Source: Anaerolineales bacterium (GTDB taxonomy: Bacteria > Chloroflexota > Anaerolineae > Anaerolineales > Villigracilaceae). Taken from it: a stretch of 64,000 bases of DNA. The stretch covers positions 434,001 to 498,000 of the forward strand of contig JAHDWB010000001.1 of assembly GCA_023382595.1 (NCBI GenBank), given 5' to 3'. The notes beneath the pieces are model-generated. The model was not told the DNA's origin. It searched no databases and saw only the letters and a program-made list of their open reading frames with translations. Shown piece after piece: positions 1 to 8,805 of this stretch (position 1 is the stretch's first letter; each line of letters starts with the position of its first letter). Both the position numbers and the translations under genes were made by a program.

Positions 1-1274
1 GGTCCGCGCAAACGGACAGTGGCAGTCGGCATGCCCATCGTCCCGCATGTGACCTGCAATCCGTCCAGGATGTACACATCGCGCGGCTTGTAGAATTCAT
101 CTGCGATTACGGCTTCAAGGTCAAGGTCGGTAATGACCTTCTTGCGGTCTGCCAGATCTTTGAAACGCGCAAAGGCTTTATCCAGTTCCACTTCATCGAG
201 CGAGTGACCCATCTCCGCAAGACGGTTGCGCAACGCGTGTCTGCCCGAATGTTTTCCCAACACCAGATTGGTCTGGTTGACGCCCACATCTTCGGGACGC
301 ATGATCTCATACGTGGTCTGGTGTTTCAACATACCATCCTGATGAATGCCCGCCTCATGTGCAAAAGCATTCGCGCCGACGATGGCTTTGTTCGGCTGGA
401 CGACGATCCCCGTGTAATTGCTGACGAGTCTGGAAATGCGCGAGAGTTGCTGAGTTTCAATTCCAGTATCAAGCCCAAAGACAGGGTGGCGCGTTTTCAA
501 CGTCATCACCACTTCTTCGAGCGAGGTATTCCCAGCGCGTTCACCGATGCCGTTGATGGTCACTTCCGCTTGGCGCGCACCCGCGCGGATGCCCGCCAGT
601 GTGTTTGCCGTCGCCATGCCCAAGTCATCGTGGCAATGCACCGAGACGGTGATGCCTGCGTGCATGCCTGGCGTTTTTTCGATGATGCCTTTGATGAGCG
701 CATAAAATTCATCGGGCGTGGTGTAGCCCACCGTGTCGGGGATGTTCAATGTAGTCGCGCCGGCTTTGATCGCCTCACCCAAAACCACATACAAAAATTC
801 AGGGCCAGAGCGTCCCGCATCTTCGGGCGAAAACTCCACATCATCGCACAGCGACTTCGCATACGCCACCATCTCGCTCACGCGCTGCACCACCTCTTCG
901 GGATCCATCTTCAACTTATGCTTCATGTGGATCGGCGACGTGGCAAGAAAGGTATGAATGCGCGGGTTCTTCGCGCCTTGGACGGCTTCCCACGCCTTGT
1001 CAATATCGGATTTATTCGCCCGCGCCAGCCCTGCGATGACGGGAATCTTCGCCTCATTCTCAAGGGGAACTGGGTTGCCCACTTCAAGCGCTATGCGTCT
1101 GACAGCTTCTAGATCATCGGGCGATGCCGCAGGAAATCCCGCTTCGATAATATCCACGCCAAGCCGCGCCAGATTATGTGCCACTTCCAATTTCTCGGCA
1201 GATGTCATCGTCGCGCCGGGAGATTGCTCGCCATCGCGCAGGGTGGTGTCGAAGATTTTTACGTAATTGCTCAT
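1..1274 (-). CDS. leuA: 2-isopropylmalate synthase, C-terminus cut by window edge
   Basis: LeuA condenses acetyl-CoA with 2-oxoisovalerate, the committed step of leucine synthesis, in the cytoplasm. The reading frame starts at ATG 1274 ([20 protein letters not shown]) and runs off the left edge after about 424 residues, so the C-terminal leucine-binding domain is mostly outside. Visible are the DTTLRDGEQ active-site segment near residue 9, the metal-binding HCHDDLGMA segment and the NGIGERAGN segment typical of the DRE-TIM metallolyase fold. It is the last visible gene of the minus-strand ilv operon, 81 bases downstream of ilvC, and a palindromic repeat lies between them. Homocitrate or citramalate synthase are alternatives from the same fold, but the context next to ilvDBNC favours LeuA. 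Confidence 0.93.
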   Translation of the reverse strand, partial: MSNYVKIFDTTLRDGEQSPGATMTSAEKLEVAHNLARLGVDIIEAGFPAASPDDLEAVRRIALEVGNPVPLENEAKIPVIAGLARANKSDIDKAWEAVQGAKNPRIHTFLATSPIHMKHKLKMDPEEVVQRVSEMVAYAKSLCDDVEFSPEDAGRSGPEFLYVVLGEAIKAGATTLNIPDTVGYTTPDEFYALIKGIIEKTPGMHAGITVSVHCHDDLGMATANTLAGIRAGARQAEVTINGIGERAGNTSLEEVVMTLKTRHPVFGLDTGIETQQLSRISRLVSNYTGIVVQPNKAIVGANAFAHEAGIHQDGMLKHQTTYEIMRPEDVGVNQTNLVLGKHSGRHALRNRLAEMGHSLDEVELDKAFARFKDLADRKKVITDLDLEAVIADEFYKPRDVYILDGLQVTCGTMGMPTATVRLRG

Positions 1275-1285
1275 ACTCTACTCCC

Positions 1286-1350
1286 GTAGGTCACGCTTAC
1301 AGCATGACCGAATTATTATTTCAAACGTCACGTTACAAACGTGACCTACA
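1286..1350. repeat. GTAGGTCACG palindromic repeat, copy 1
   Basis: A 65-base element between ilvC and leuA whose ends are perfect inverted 10-mers (GTAGGTCACG and CGTGACCTAC). Inside are further inverted halves (GTCACGTTACAAACGTGAC). Related copies lie at 4850-4912 and 61863-61908. The transcript could fold into two tandem hairpins. Its function is unknown. Confidence 0.8.
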
Positions 1351-1355
1351 ATAAG

Positions 1356-2408
1356 CTACTTCTTCCAATTCTCCGGGCGCAGTGAACGGACCGCCGCACC
1401 AGCGCGCCACATTTCCGAGTCGCGGATGGCGGCGAGTTCCACATCCAACTTCTCGCGGTAATCGGGCTGACTGTTGGCTTCGAGCGTGATGCGCGCTTCG
1501 TTGCCGCTCTTCACGCTTTGATACAAGTCACTGAATACTGGTGCAACTGCATCGCGGAATTTGTCCTTCCAATCGAGCGCGCCGCGCTGGGCAGTCGTCG
1601 AGCAGTTCGCGTACATCCAGTCCATGCCGTTCTCACCAACGAGACGAATAAGCGACTGCGTGAGCTCCTCCACAGTTTCATTGAACGCTTCACTCGGCGA
1701 ATGTCCGTTCTTGCGCAGTTCGTTGTACTGCGCTTCCATCACGCCTGCCAACGCGCCCATCAACACGCCGCGTTCACCTGTGAGATCGGAATACACTTCC
1801 TTTTCAAACGTTGTCGGGAAGAGATAGCCCGCTCCAATGGCAATGCCCAATGCAATCGTGCGATCCTTCGCCTTGCCCGTCGCATCCTGATGGACTGCAA
1901 AACTGGCATTGATGCCCGAGCCTTCGAGGAAGTTCGCCCTCACACTGCGACCCGATCCCTTGGGGGCAACCAGCGCCACGTCCACGTGCGGAGGCGGAAG
2001 CACACCCGTATCACCCTTGAATGTGACAGAAAATCCGTGCGAGAAGTACAGCATGTCGCCTTCGTTCAAACATTCCACGATTCTTGACCATTGCGAACGT
2101 TGTCCTGCATCCGAAAGCAGGTATTGAACGACCGTTCCTTTTTCAGCGGCTTCTTCCACAGAGAACAAGGTCTCGCCCGGAACCCAGCCGTCTGTTACCG
2201 CCTTATCCCAATTCTTCGTCCCTGCACGCTGACCGATGATGACCTTGATGCCGTTATCGCGCATGTTCATCGCCTGCGCGGGTCCCTGCACGCCGTAGCC
2301 CAGCACCGCCACCACTTCATCTTTCAATACTTCACGAGCCTTCCCCAAAGGAAACTCGTCGCGGGTGATGACTTCCTCCACCGTACCGCCAAAATCGATC
2401 TTTGCCAT
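1356..2408 (-). CDS. ilvC: ketol-acid reductoisomerase
   Basis: IlvC isomerises and reduces acetolactate or acetohydroxybutyrate with NAD(P)H, giving the dihydroxy acids of valine and isoleucine synthesis. The protein begins with a Rossmann nucleotide-binding segment (LGYGVQGPAQAMNMRDNG) and continues with the knotted helical domain containing PKGSGRSVRANFLEGSG and SDLTGERGVLMGAL. A longer frame upstream begins in a dispersed repeat (residues LRRSAPRND). I chose ATG 2408 (MAKIDFGG) because AGGAGA lies about 9 bases ahead and because the family begins here. At 350 residues it is of normal size. It lies between ilvN and leuA in the same operon. Confidence 0.95.
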   Translation of the reverse strand: MAKIDFGGTVEEVITRDEFPLGKAREVLKDEVVAVLGYGVQGPAQAMNMRDNGIKVIIGQRAGTKNWDKAVTDGWVPGETLFSVEEAAEKGTVVQYLLSDAGQRSQWSRIVECLNEGDMLYFSHGFSVTFKGDTGVLPPPHVDVALVAPKGSGRSVRANFLEGSGINASFAVHQDATGKAKDRTIALGIAIGAGYLFPTTFEKEVYSDLTGERGVLMGALAGVMEAQYNELRKNGHSPSEAFNETVEELTQSLIRLVGENGMDWMYANCSTTAQRGALDWKDKFRDAVAPVFSDLYQSVKSGNEARITLEANSQPDYREKLDVELAAIRDSEMWRAGAAVRSLRPENWKK

Positions 2409-2433
2409 GATTGCTTTTCTCCTATAGTTTGAT

Positions 2434-2538
2434 ATGTCATTACGAGGAGCAGAGCGACGAAGCAATCTCCTCGCATATGAAATTATTGTTTGATATTTTC
2501 CATGAGATTGCTTCGGGCTAACGCCCTCGCAATGACAT
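2434..2538. repeat. dispersed intergenic inverted repeat (LRRSAPRND type)
   Basis: The ilvN-ilvC gap carries inverted copies of two blocks: ATGTCATT-CGAGG pairs with CCTCG-AATGACAT at the ends, and GAAGCAATCTC pairs with GAGATTGCTTC inside. When translated it gives the spurious residues LRRSAPRND upstream of ilvC. A related element is at 53380-53459, and a half-like copy lies near 56722. Confidence 0.7.
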
Positions 2539-2544
2539 AGTTAA

Positions 2545-3105
2545 TTACGGCATCATCTCCGCCATATCCATCACATCTTCGTAGCGGCGACTCTCCATGC
2601 CGGGCATACGCCGCACGCCGTCGTGGACTCCGCGTGTCATCGAGATCTGTCCCGTGCGCACCATTTCCACAATGCCGATGGGACGCAGCAACTCGATCAT
2701 GCCTTCGATCTTGTCCTCCGTGCCAGTGATTTCCACAACGACCGAATCAGGCGCCACGTCCACGATGCGGGCGCGGAAGATTTCCGTCAGCCCATTGACC
2801 TCGGCGCGGCGTTCAGGACCAACGCGCACTTTGATGAGCGCCAAATCACGCGCCACCACAGGCTGATGCGTCACATCCTGCACATCGATCACATTGACCA
2901 GTTTATACAGGTTCGCTTCGATGCGATGCGCATCCACATCCCCATTCGGGCAATCCACCACCACGGTCATGCGCGAGACCTCGGGGTTTTCCGTCCGCCC
3001 GACCGCCAGCGATTCAATATTGAAATTGCGGCGGCGAAACAAAGACGCCACACGGTTCAACACACCGGGTTTATTTTCAACTAGTGCTATAAATGTATAA
3101 TTCAT
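2545..3105 (-). CDS. ilvN: acetolactate synthase regulatory small subunit
   Basis: This is the regulatory subunit of acetohydroxyacid synthase, which confers valine feedback control on the catalytic subunit. The N-terminal ACT domain is clear (residues 1-80, FIALVENKPGVLNRVASLF and the RRRNFNIESLAVGRTE segment), followed by the C-terminal dimerisation domain (residues about 85-165, ALIKVRV to IGIVEMVRTG). Its 186 residues are somewhat longer than the roughly 160-residue norm, with an extra Met- and Arg-rich tail. ATG 3105 has AAGGAG about 6 bases upstream. It follows ilvB after 43 bases and is presumably co-transcribed. It could equally be named ilvH. Confidence 0.94.
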   Translation of the reverse strand: MNYTFIALVENKPGVLNRVASLFRRRNFNIESLAVGRTENPEVSRMTVVVDCPNGDVDAHRIEANLYKLVNVIDVQDVTHQPVVARDLALIKVRVGPERRAEVNGLTEIFRARIVDVAPDSVVVEITGTEDKIEGMIELLRPIGIVEMVRTGQISMTRGVHDGVRRMPGMESRRYEDVMDMAEMMP

Positions 3106-3148
3106 TCTTTCTCCTTCTTATGGAGTGCGGGAGCTTGCTCCTGCAAAT

Positions 3149-4834
3149 TTATGCCTTCACTGGACGACGGATCATCTCATGCAGCGCCGCCCCCGCGGGA
3201 ACCATCGGATAGACCGCATCTTCCATCTCCACGCGGAATTCCAACACGACTGGTCCTTCCGTCCTGCGTGCCCACTCAATCGCTTCATTGACTTCCTCAC
3301 GCTTGGTGACACGCTTCGCGGGGACTCCATGCGCCTCTGCCAATTTCACAAAATCAGGCGCAAGCATGTTCACCGCGGAATAACGCTTCTCGAAGAAGAA
3401 CTCCTGCCACTGACGCACCATGCCGAGGAAACTATTGTTCATGATGGCAACCTTCACATTCGCGCCTTCCTGAACCGCCGTGGTCAACTCCGCCGCCGTC
3501 ATCTGAAAACCGCCGTCACCAGCCACCGCCCAAATCTCCTGGTCTTTCGCCGCGAACCACGCACCAATCGCGGAGGGCAGACCAAAGCCCATCGTCCCCG
3601 CACCGCCCGAAGTGATCCAGCGGTTCGGCTTCTCCAGTTGATAGTATTGCGCCGTCCACATCTGGTGCTGACCGACATCCGTCGTCACGATCGCGCCGCC
3701 GCCCGTCGCCTTCCAAATATCCGCGATGAGATGCGCCACATATAGCCTGCCATCCTCCTCCCAGTTCATGATCGAGCGTGTGTCGGCTTCGTTTTTCCAG
3801 CCGTTGATTTCCTGCTTCCATTCGTCATGGTCGTATTCGTCCACCAGCGGGATCAAATCTGTCAGCACGGTTTTCACGTCACCAACAAGCGGCACATCCA
3901 CGAACACGTTCTTATGCACTTCAGACGGGTCAATTTCAATGTGGATTTTCTTCGCCTTCGGCGCATAGGTCTTCAACGTACCGGTCACACGGTCATCGAA
4001 GCGCATCCCAAAAGCAAGGATCAGATCCGAGTTTTGAATCGCCAGATTCGTGTATGCTTCGCCGTGCATCCCCATCATCCCCAAACTCAGTTCATGCGAA
4101 GCAGGGAAGGCGCCTAAGCCTAACAGTGTGCTTGCCACGGGAGTCTGCGTCTTGACCGCGAACTGCATCAATTCATCTTCTGCGTTCGACATGATTACGC
4201 CATGTCCGCACAGGATGATCGGTTTCTTCGCCTTTTCGATCAACGCAACGGCATCATCCAGCAGGTTGCGCGGCGAACGCGTCACAGGCTGGTAACCCGG
4301 CAGTTTCACTTCTTCGGGATACACAAACTCGCAAGATTCCACTTGCGCGTTCTTGCAGATATCGATCAATACAGGTCCCGGTCTTCCGCTTTTGGCAATG
4401 TAAAACGCCTCGCGGATGGTCTCCGCGATCTCTTCGGCGCGGGTCACCAGATAGTTGTGCTTGGTGATGGGCAATGTGATACCCGTCACATCGGTTTCCT
4501 GAAACGCATCCCCGCCGATCAAATGCGCCGCGACTTGTCCCGTAATGAAAACGACGGGAACCGAATCCATCATCGCCGTGGCAATGCCCGTCACCAGATT
4601 CGTCGCACCCGGTCCCGATGTCGCCATCGCCACACCAATCTTCCCCGAAGCGCGAGCGTACCCATCCGCCATGTGCGCGCCACCCTGCTCATGCCGCACC
4701 AACACATGATGGACGGGATAATTCAACATCGCATCATAGATCGGCATATTCGCGCCGCCCGGATATCCGAAGACAACTTCCACGCCTTCGCGCACCAGAC
4801 ATTCCCAAACAATTTCTGCGCCTTTTAATTTCAT
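3149..4834 (-). CDS. ilvB: acetolactate synthase catalytic large subunit
   Basis: A thiamine-diphosphate enzyme that condenses two pyruvates, or pyruvate with 2-oxobutyrate. The catalytic glutamate segment RHEQGGAHMADGYARASG lies near residue 50, and the C-terminal ThDP/Mg site is the GDGGFQMTAAELTTAV segment followed by NNSFLGMVRQWQ. At 561 residues the protein is of full family length. ATG 4834 is preceded by AAGGAG. The adjacent IlvN subunit makes acetolactate synthase far more likely than another ThDP decarboxylase. Confidence 0.96.
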   Translation of the reverse strand: MKLKGAEIVWECLVREGVEVVFGYPGGANMPIYDAMLNYPVHHVLVRHEQGGAHMADGYARASGKIGVAMATSGPGATNLVTGIATAMMDSVPVVFITGQVAAHLIGGDAFQETDVTGITLPITKHNYLVTRAEEIAETIREAFYIAKSGRPGPVLIDICKNAQVESCEFVYPEEVKLPGYQPVTRSPRNLLDDAVALIEKAKKPIILCGHGVIMSNAEDELMQFAVKTQTPVASTLLGLGAFPASHELSLGMMGMHGEAYTNLAIQNSDLILAFGMRFDDRVTGTLKTYAPKAKKIHIEIDPSEVHKNVFVDVPLVGDVKTVLTDLIPLVDEYDHDEWKQEINGWKNEADTRSIMNWEEDGRLYVAHLIADIWKATGGGAIVTTDVGQHQMWTAQYYQLEKPNRWITSGGAGTMGFGLPSAIGAWFAAKDQEIWAVAGDGGFQMTAAELTTAVQEGANVKVAIMNNSFLGMVRQWQEFFFEKRYSAVNMLAPDFVKLAEAHGVPAKRVTKREEVNEAIEWARRTEGPVVLEFRVEMEDAVYPMVPAGAALHEMIRRPVKA

Positions 4835-4849
4835 TCTTGCTCCTTGATA

Positions 4850-4912
4850 TAGGTCACGTTTGTAACGTGACTTACTAATTTACTTTGCCGTCACGCTGTA
4901 AGCGTGACCTAC
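4850..4912. repeat. GTAGGTCACG palindromic repeat, copy 2, supplies the ilvD stop
   Basis: A 63-base element in the ilvD-ilvB gap, again built of two inverted modules (GGTCACGTTTGTAACGTGAC and GTCACGCTGTAAGCGTGAC). Read on the minus strand its first bases are GTAGGTCACG, and the TAG is the ilvD stop codon at 4909-4911. Copy 3 ends the hydrolase gene at 61866 in the same way. Confidence 0.8.
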
Positions 4913-6576
4913 GATTGAAGTACCGCACCCGTATCCGCGCTGGTGACAAAATGCGAATACCGCTTCAGCCACTTGGATGTGATCTTGGACTCAAACTTCG
5001 GCAGCGCATTCAGCCGACTCTGAATCTCCGCCTCGCTTAACTTGACGTTCAAACTGCGTGCCACCAAATCAATTTGGACGACGTCCCCAGCCTTGAGCGC
5101 CGCAATCGGACCATGCGCCGCCGCTTCGGGTGAAACGTGACCTATGCACGCGCCGCGTGTCCCGCCGCTGAAGCGTCCATCGGTGATGAGCGCGACCTTG
5201 TCACCAAGTCCCTGCCCCATGATCGCGGACGTGGGCGAGAGCATTTCCTGCATCCCCGGTCCACCTTTGGGACCTTCATAGCGAACCACAACACAATCGC
5301 CAGCCTTGACCTTGCCCGCAAGGATTCCCGCCATCGCCTCATCCTGCGACTCGAAGATCACAGCGGGACCTTCAAACTTCATCATTGCATCGCTCACACC
5401 GCCGACTTTCACCACGGCTCCATTCGGCGCGAGATTGCCGAACAAAATGGACAAGCCTCCGCGCTTGGAATGCGCATTCTCATAACGTCGAATCACTTCT
5501 TCATCTTTTATTTCAGCATCTTGAATCGATTTCCCCAACGTCTTGCCAGTGACCGTGATGCGGTCTAAATGCAACATGCCCGTCCCCCGTTGCACTTCGT
5601 TCAAGATCGCCGGGATGCCACCCGCGCGATGCACATCTTCCATGTGCCATTTGCCCGCCGGGCTCACCTTGCAGATGTGCGGCACTTTATCCGCCACGGC
5701 ATTGATGCGCTCCAGCGGATAATCCACGCCTGCTTCGTTCGCCAACGCCAGCGTATGCAACACGGTATTCGATGAGCCGCCCATCGCCATATCCAACGCA
5801 AAGGCATCGTCGATGGCATCGGCAGTGACGATATCCCTCGGCTTGATGTCACGCTCGATCAAGGTCATGATCTGCGCCGCAGCCCTACGCGCCAAATCCT
5901 CACGCTCGGGCGTCTTCGCCAACGCCGAGCCGTTGAACGGCAGCGCCAGACCCAGCACTTCCATCAAACAGTTCATCGAGTTGGCAGTAAACATCCCGGA
6001 GCAAGAGCCGCAGGAAGGGCAAGCAAACTTCTCCAGCAGAGTGAGGCGTTTTTCGTCGATCTTGCCCGCTGAATATGCGCCGACTCCCTCAAAGACGGAG
6101 ATCAAGTCGAGCACTTCACCATCTGGGGTCATGCCTGCTTTCATCGCGCCACCAGAAACGAAGATGGTCGGCACGTTGACGCGCATCGCGGCGAGCAGCA
6201 TTCCCGGCACGATCTTGTCACAGTTCGGGATGCAAACCATGGCGTCGAATCTATGGGCTTCGATCATGGTCTCGACACAGTCAGCAATCAACTCCCGAGA
6301 AGGAAGCGAGTACTTCATCCCCATGTGCCCCATTGCAATGCCATCATCCACTCCGATGGTGTTGAACTCGAACGGCACACATCCCGCCGCGCGGACGGCT
6401 TCTTTTACGAGTTTGCCGAATTCCTGCAAATGAACGTGACCGGGAACAACATCCACATACGAATTGACAATGGCGACGAAAGGCTTGTTGAAATCATCGT
6501 CCTGCAAGCCCGTGGCGCGCAGCAACGCGCGGTGCGGGGCTTTATCGAAACCCTTTTTGACTGTATCGGATCGCAT
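4909..6576 (-). CDS. ilvD: dihydroxy-acid dehydratase
   Basis: IlvD dehydrates the 2,3-dihydroxy acids to 2-oxo acids in valine and isoleucine synthesis and carries an Fe-S cluster. Cluster-ligand cysteines are visible in CIPNCDK and in [18 protein letters not shown], with the VSGGAMKAG and GRFSGGTRG segments typical of the IlvD/Edd fold. At 555 residues it is of normal size. ATG 6576 is preceded by AAAGGAG at ideal spacing. It is the first structural gene of the operon, behind a leader peptide and a terminator. The Edd alternative is unlikely in this operon. Confidence 0.96.
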   Translation of the reverse strand: MRSDTVKKGFDKAPHRALLRATGLQDDDFNKPFVAIVNSYVDVVPGHVHLQEFGKLVKEAVRAAGCVPFEFNTIGVDDGIAMGHMGMKYSLPSRELIADCVETMIEAHRFDAMVCIPNCDKIVPGMLLAAMRVNVPTIFVSGGAMKAGMTPDGEVLDLISVFEGVGAYSAGKIDEKRLTLLEKFACPSCGSCSGMFTANSMNCLMEVLGLALPFNGSALAKTPEREDLARRAAAQIMTLIERDIKPRDIVTADAIDDAFALDMAMGGSSNTVLHTLALANEAGVDYPLERINAVADKVPHICKVSPAGKWHMEDVHRAGGIPAILNEVQRGTGMLHLDRITVTGKTLGKSIQDAEIKDEEVIRRYENAHSKRGGLSILFGNLAPNGAVVKVGGVSDAMMKFEGPAVIFESQDEAMAGILAGKVKAGDCVVVRYEGPKGGPGMQEMLSPTSAIMGQGLGDKVALITDGRFSGGTRGACIGHVSPEAAAHGPIAALKAGDVVQIDLVARSLNVKLSEAEIQSRLNALPKFESKITSKWLKRYSHFVTSADTGAVLQS

Positions 6577-6616
6577 ACGACTCCTTTAAAATCTGACAGG
6601 TCTGGCTAGCAAGTAA

Positions 6617-6648
6617 CAAAAAAGCCGCCCATGGCTAGGGCGGCTTTT
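6617..6648 (-). terminator. attenuator terminator of the ilv leader
   Basis: On the minus strand GCCGCCC, a 7-base loop and GGGCGGC form a strong stem (6624-6630 with 6638-6644, extended by three A-U pairs), followed at once by TTTTTT. It sits between the Leu/Ile/Val leader ORF and ilvD. The first 12 bases of its 5' side (6633-6644) can instead pair with 6691-6702 inside the leader ORF (12 positions, two G-U pairs, one mismatch), giving an antiterminator. Confidence 0.88.
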
Positions 6649-6668
6649 GCATTTACTTAAGGTGTGCG

Positions 6669-6773
6669 CTACTTTTTCACTCTCACCGTTGCCATCCTAA
6701 CCGAAAATAGATCCTTAATAATAAGGACCGCAAGGACGACAATAATAAGGGAGAGGGAGAAAATCGCGTTCAT
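6669..6773 (-). CDS. ilv operon leader peptide, Leu/Ile/Val rich
   Basis: A 34-codon ORF starts at ATG 6773, about 15 bases after the predicted transcription start, and ends with TAG at 6669-6671, 21 bases before the terminator hairpin. Its N-terminal part reads MNAIFSLSLIIVVLAVLII, so 12 of residues 4-19 are Leu, Ile or Val. The basic tail ends VRVKK. The Val-Val-Leu codons at 6733-6740 can pair with 6691-6698, and that second segment can pair with the terminator arm, the three-way arrangement expected of ribosome-mediated attenuation. No strong Shine-Dalgarno sequence is present. A one-helix membrane peptide is the alternative reading, but the RNA arrangement makes a regulatory leader far more likely. 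Confidence 0.85.
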   Translation of the reverse strand: MNAIFSLSLIIVVLAVLIIKDLFSVRMATVRVKK

Positions 6774-6794
6774 TGGCTGTACATATTTCGCCCG

Positions 6795-6822
6795 ATTATA
6801 GGCGGAATCGGAAATCCGTCAA
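6795..6822 (-). promoter_or_regulatory. sigma70-like promoter of the ilv operon
   Basis: On the minus strand TTGACG (6822-6817), a 16-base spacer and TATAAT (6800-6795) form a near-consensus promoter. The expected start is near 6788, so the transcript opens about 15 bases ahead of the leader peptide. The rest of the gap up to the permease stop (6823-6879) shows nothing further. Confidence 0.82.
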
Positions 6823-6879
6823 GACCTTGTTTTCCGATTCGGTCATACACGATCAATCGCCTGCCCACTTGCAATTGGA

Positions 6880-8055
6880 TCATTTTCCAAGGATGATCCG
6901 TTCTCCTTCGTAAAATTTAATGGCAATAAAGGTGATCACAACCGAAAGAAGGATCGTCAGCACTGTTGAGACGAGGATGTTCATCGCCAGGATCGGTTCA
7001 GCGCGAAGGAACTGGTTGATGAGAATCTGTTGACCAAATGTCGGGATTAGCATCGTCCACAGGTCTGGTTTGACCGGTAAAAATGCCAGCGCCAGACCCG
7101 GCAGAGACGGGATCAGACTGATGAACGGCAGATAGGTCCCCGCCTCCTTTGTCGTTTTTGTGAACGACGCGATCAAAGTCTGGATGGCGCAAGCCAGAAA
7201 CACGATCGGCAGGCAGATCAGGAAGATCGCCATCAAAGCGCCGACATCAAATCCGATCTGCACACCAAGCATCTCCTCGATCGGCAGGAAGCGGAAGATG
7301 GCGGCAAATCCAGCCAGCGTAATAACCAGGTTTAAGATCGCGAACGGCATGGCGGAAAGCATCTTACCAACGGCGATCCAGCCGCGCGGCAATGGATTGA
7401 TGAGCAGGGGTTCAAGTGACCCGCGTTCCCGCTCCCCGGCTGTGGCATCTGTGATGACCGGCGACGCTCCATTGAAGATGGCGAAGATGATGAAGTAAGG
7501 CAGCATGGAGAGGAAGATCAACGCCTGACTTTGCGGCGTGGCGGTGTCCACGGTTTCGACCTGCACTGCGCGGATTACTTCCGGGCTGACCCCGCGCAAA
7601 CTTAAACGTAACATGCCAATGTAATTGCCGTACCCCTCCAGAAGATTTTGCGCGCGGCGGATGTCCGCGGTGGCAGATTGGCGCGTACTGTCAAAGACAA
7701 GTTGTACGCTGGCAGTTTTTCCAGCAGAGAAGTCCTCGCCATATTCCGGCGGGATGACCAGTACAACATTGATATCCCCTGCGATCACTGCCGCTTCTGG
7801 ATCCGCGGGCGCGGGCTGGATAATGACATCCTGCTGTTCGAGAAATGCGATCAAACTTGGCGCGTTCTCCGCACCCGCCACAGGCAAAACCAGCGAAGAT
7901 TCAACTCTATCGCGGATGGTACTGCCAAGCAACATAATCATCCCCCCAAGCAATAGCGGACCAAAGAGCGCCCAAAATAGACCTGTCGTCCAACTGCGAT
8001 AATCCCGCAGGTTATCCAGCATTTCCTTGTGAAAAACAACAAAAATCTTCTTCAT
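6880..8055 (-). CDS. ABC-2 type transporter permease (NatB-like)
   Basis: A 391-residue membrane protein with one N-terminal transmembrane segment (about residues 23-45), a long extracytoplasmic domain (about 50-175) and five or six C-terminal helices, the layout of ABC-2 permeases such as NatB or YhgE/Pip-like exporters. The segment ATAGERERGSLEPLLINPLPR after the first C-terminal helix is the usual cytoplasmic coupling motif. It begins with ATG 8055, whose A is also the last base of the preceding ATPase stop codon (TAATG), so the two genes are translationally coupled. The substrate cannot be told from the sequence; sodium or drug export is known for relatives. Confidence 0.88.
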   Translation of the reverse strand: MKKIFVVFHKEMLDNLRDYRSWTTGLFWALFGPLLLGGMIMLLGSTIRDRVESSLVLPVAGAENAPSLIAFLEQQDVIIQPAPADPEAAVIAGDINVVLVIPPEYGEDFSAGKTASVQLVFDSTRQSATADIRRAQNLLEGYGNYIGMLRLSLRGVSPEVIRAVQVETVDTATPQSQALIFLSMLPYFIIFAIFNGASPVITDATAGERERGSLEPLLINPLPRGWIAVGKMLSAMPFAILNLVITLAGFAAIFRFLPIEEMLGVQIGFDVGALMAIFLICLPIVFLACAIQTLIASFTKTTKEAGTYLPFISLIPSLPGLALAFLPVKPDLWTMLIPTFGQQILINQFLRAEPILAMNILVSTVLTILLSVVITFIAIKFYEGERIILGK

Positions 8056-8786
8056 TATTCCAATCCCTCCTCCGAGCCGATCACCGCGACAAAGGCGTCT
8101 TCAAGATTCTCACGTCCCGTTTGCCGCCTCAGGTCATCGGGGCTGCCATTCGCCGAGACCTCACCATGCGAAATGATGACGATCTGATCGCACAAGACAG
8201 CCACCTCTTGCATGATATGACTTGTGAATAGCACGCACTTCCCATCATCCCGCAGCCGCTGAATGAACTGACGCATGGCGCGCGTGCTCATCACATCCAG
8301 TCCGTTCGTCGGTTCATCGAGCAGAACATTTTTTGGGTTATGCACCAGAGTGCGGGCAATCGCAACCTTAAGTCTCTCCCCGGTGGAAAATCCCTCCGTC
8401 TTACGGTCCGCAATGGACTGCATGTCAAGCAGGATCAAAAGAGAGTCGATCTGTTTTTCGAGCGACTCCCCCTCCAAGCCGTGCAAACGCCCGTAGTAGC
8501 GGATATTCTCGCGGCTCGTCAGGCGCGGATACAGACCACGCGCATCCGCCAGGACACCGATCCTGCGTTGCACCTCAAGCGGAGACTCACGCACATCGAA
8601 CCCATCCACTTTGGCAGTTCCCTCATCAGGCTTAAGCAGGGTGTACAACATGCGCAGGGTCGTGCTTTTGCCTGCTCCATTGGGACCAAGCAAACCGGTA
8701 ATTTGACCGTCCGGAGCAGAGAAGGATACATTTTGAACAGCTTTTACGCTGCCAAAGGATTTGGAAAGACCTTGTACTTGGATCAT
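8055..8786 (-). CDS. ABC transporter ATP-binding protein (NatA-like)
   Basis: The nucleotide-binding subunit that powers the neighbouring permease. It has Walker A GPNGAGKST, the FSTGERLKVAIAR signature, Walker B NVLLDEPTNGLD and the H-loop FTSHIMQEV. I chose ATG 8786 (MIQVQGLSKSFG) because the family begins here. The frame stays open for 24 more codons upstream but these overlap the previous gene. A weak AAGG lies about 9 bases ahead. At 243 residues it is of normal size. It follows the hydrolase gene after 19 bases, so the three may form one transcript. Confidence 0.92.
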   Translation of the reverse strand: MIQVQGLSKSFGSVKAVQNVSFSAPDGQITGLLGPNGAGKSTTLRMLYTLLKPDEGTAKVDGFDVRESPLEVQRRIGVLADARGLYPRLTSRENIRYYGRLHGLEGESLEKQIDSLLILLDMQSIADRKTEGFSTGERLKVAIARTLVHNPKNVLLDEPTNGLDVMSTRAMRQFIQRLRDDGKCVLFTSHIMQEVAVLCDQIVIISHGEVSANGSPDDLRRQTGRENLEDAFVAVIGSEEGLE

Positions 8787-8805
8787 GATGGTGACCTTCG
8801 CATAC

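Noticed and set aside
2409-2465. Longer ilvC start giving an LRRSAPRND N-terminus
   Set aside because: This part is encoded by a dispersed repeat; the ATG at 2408 has a good AGGAGA site and matches the family start.
6577-6800. T-box leader before ilvD
   Set aside because: No T-box core (TGGNACCGCG type) was seen; the leader ORF and alternative pairing explain regulation.
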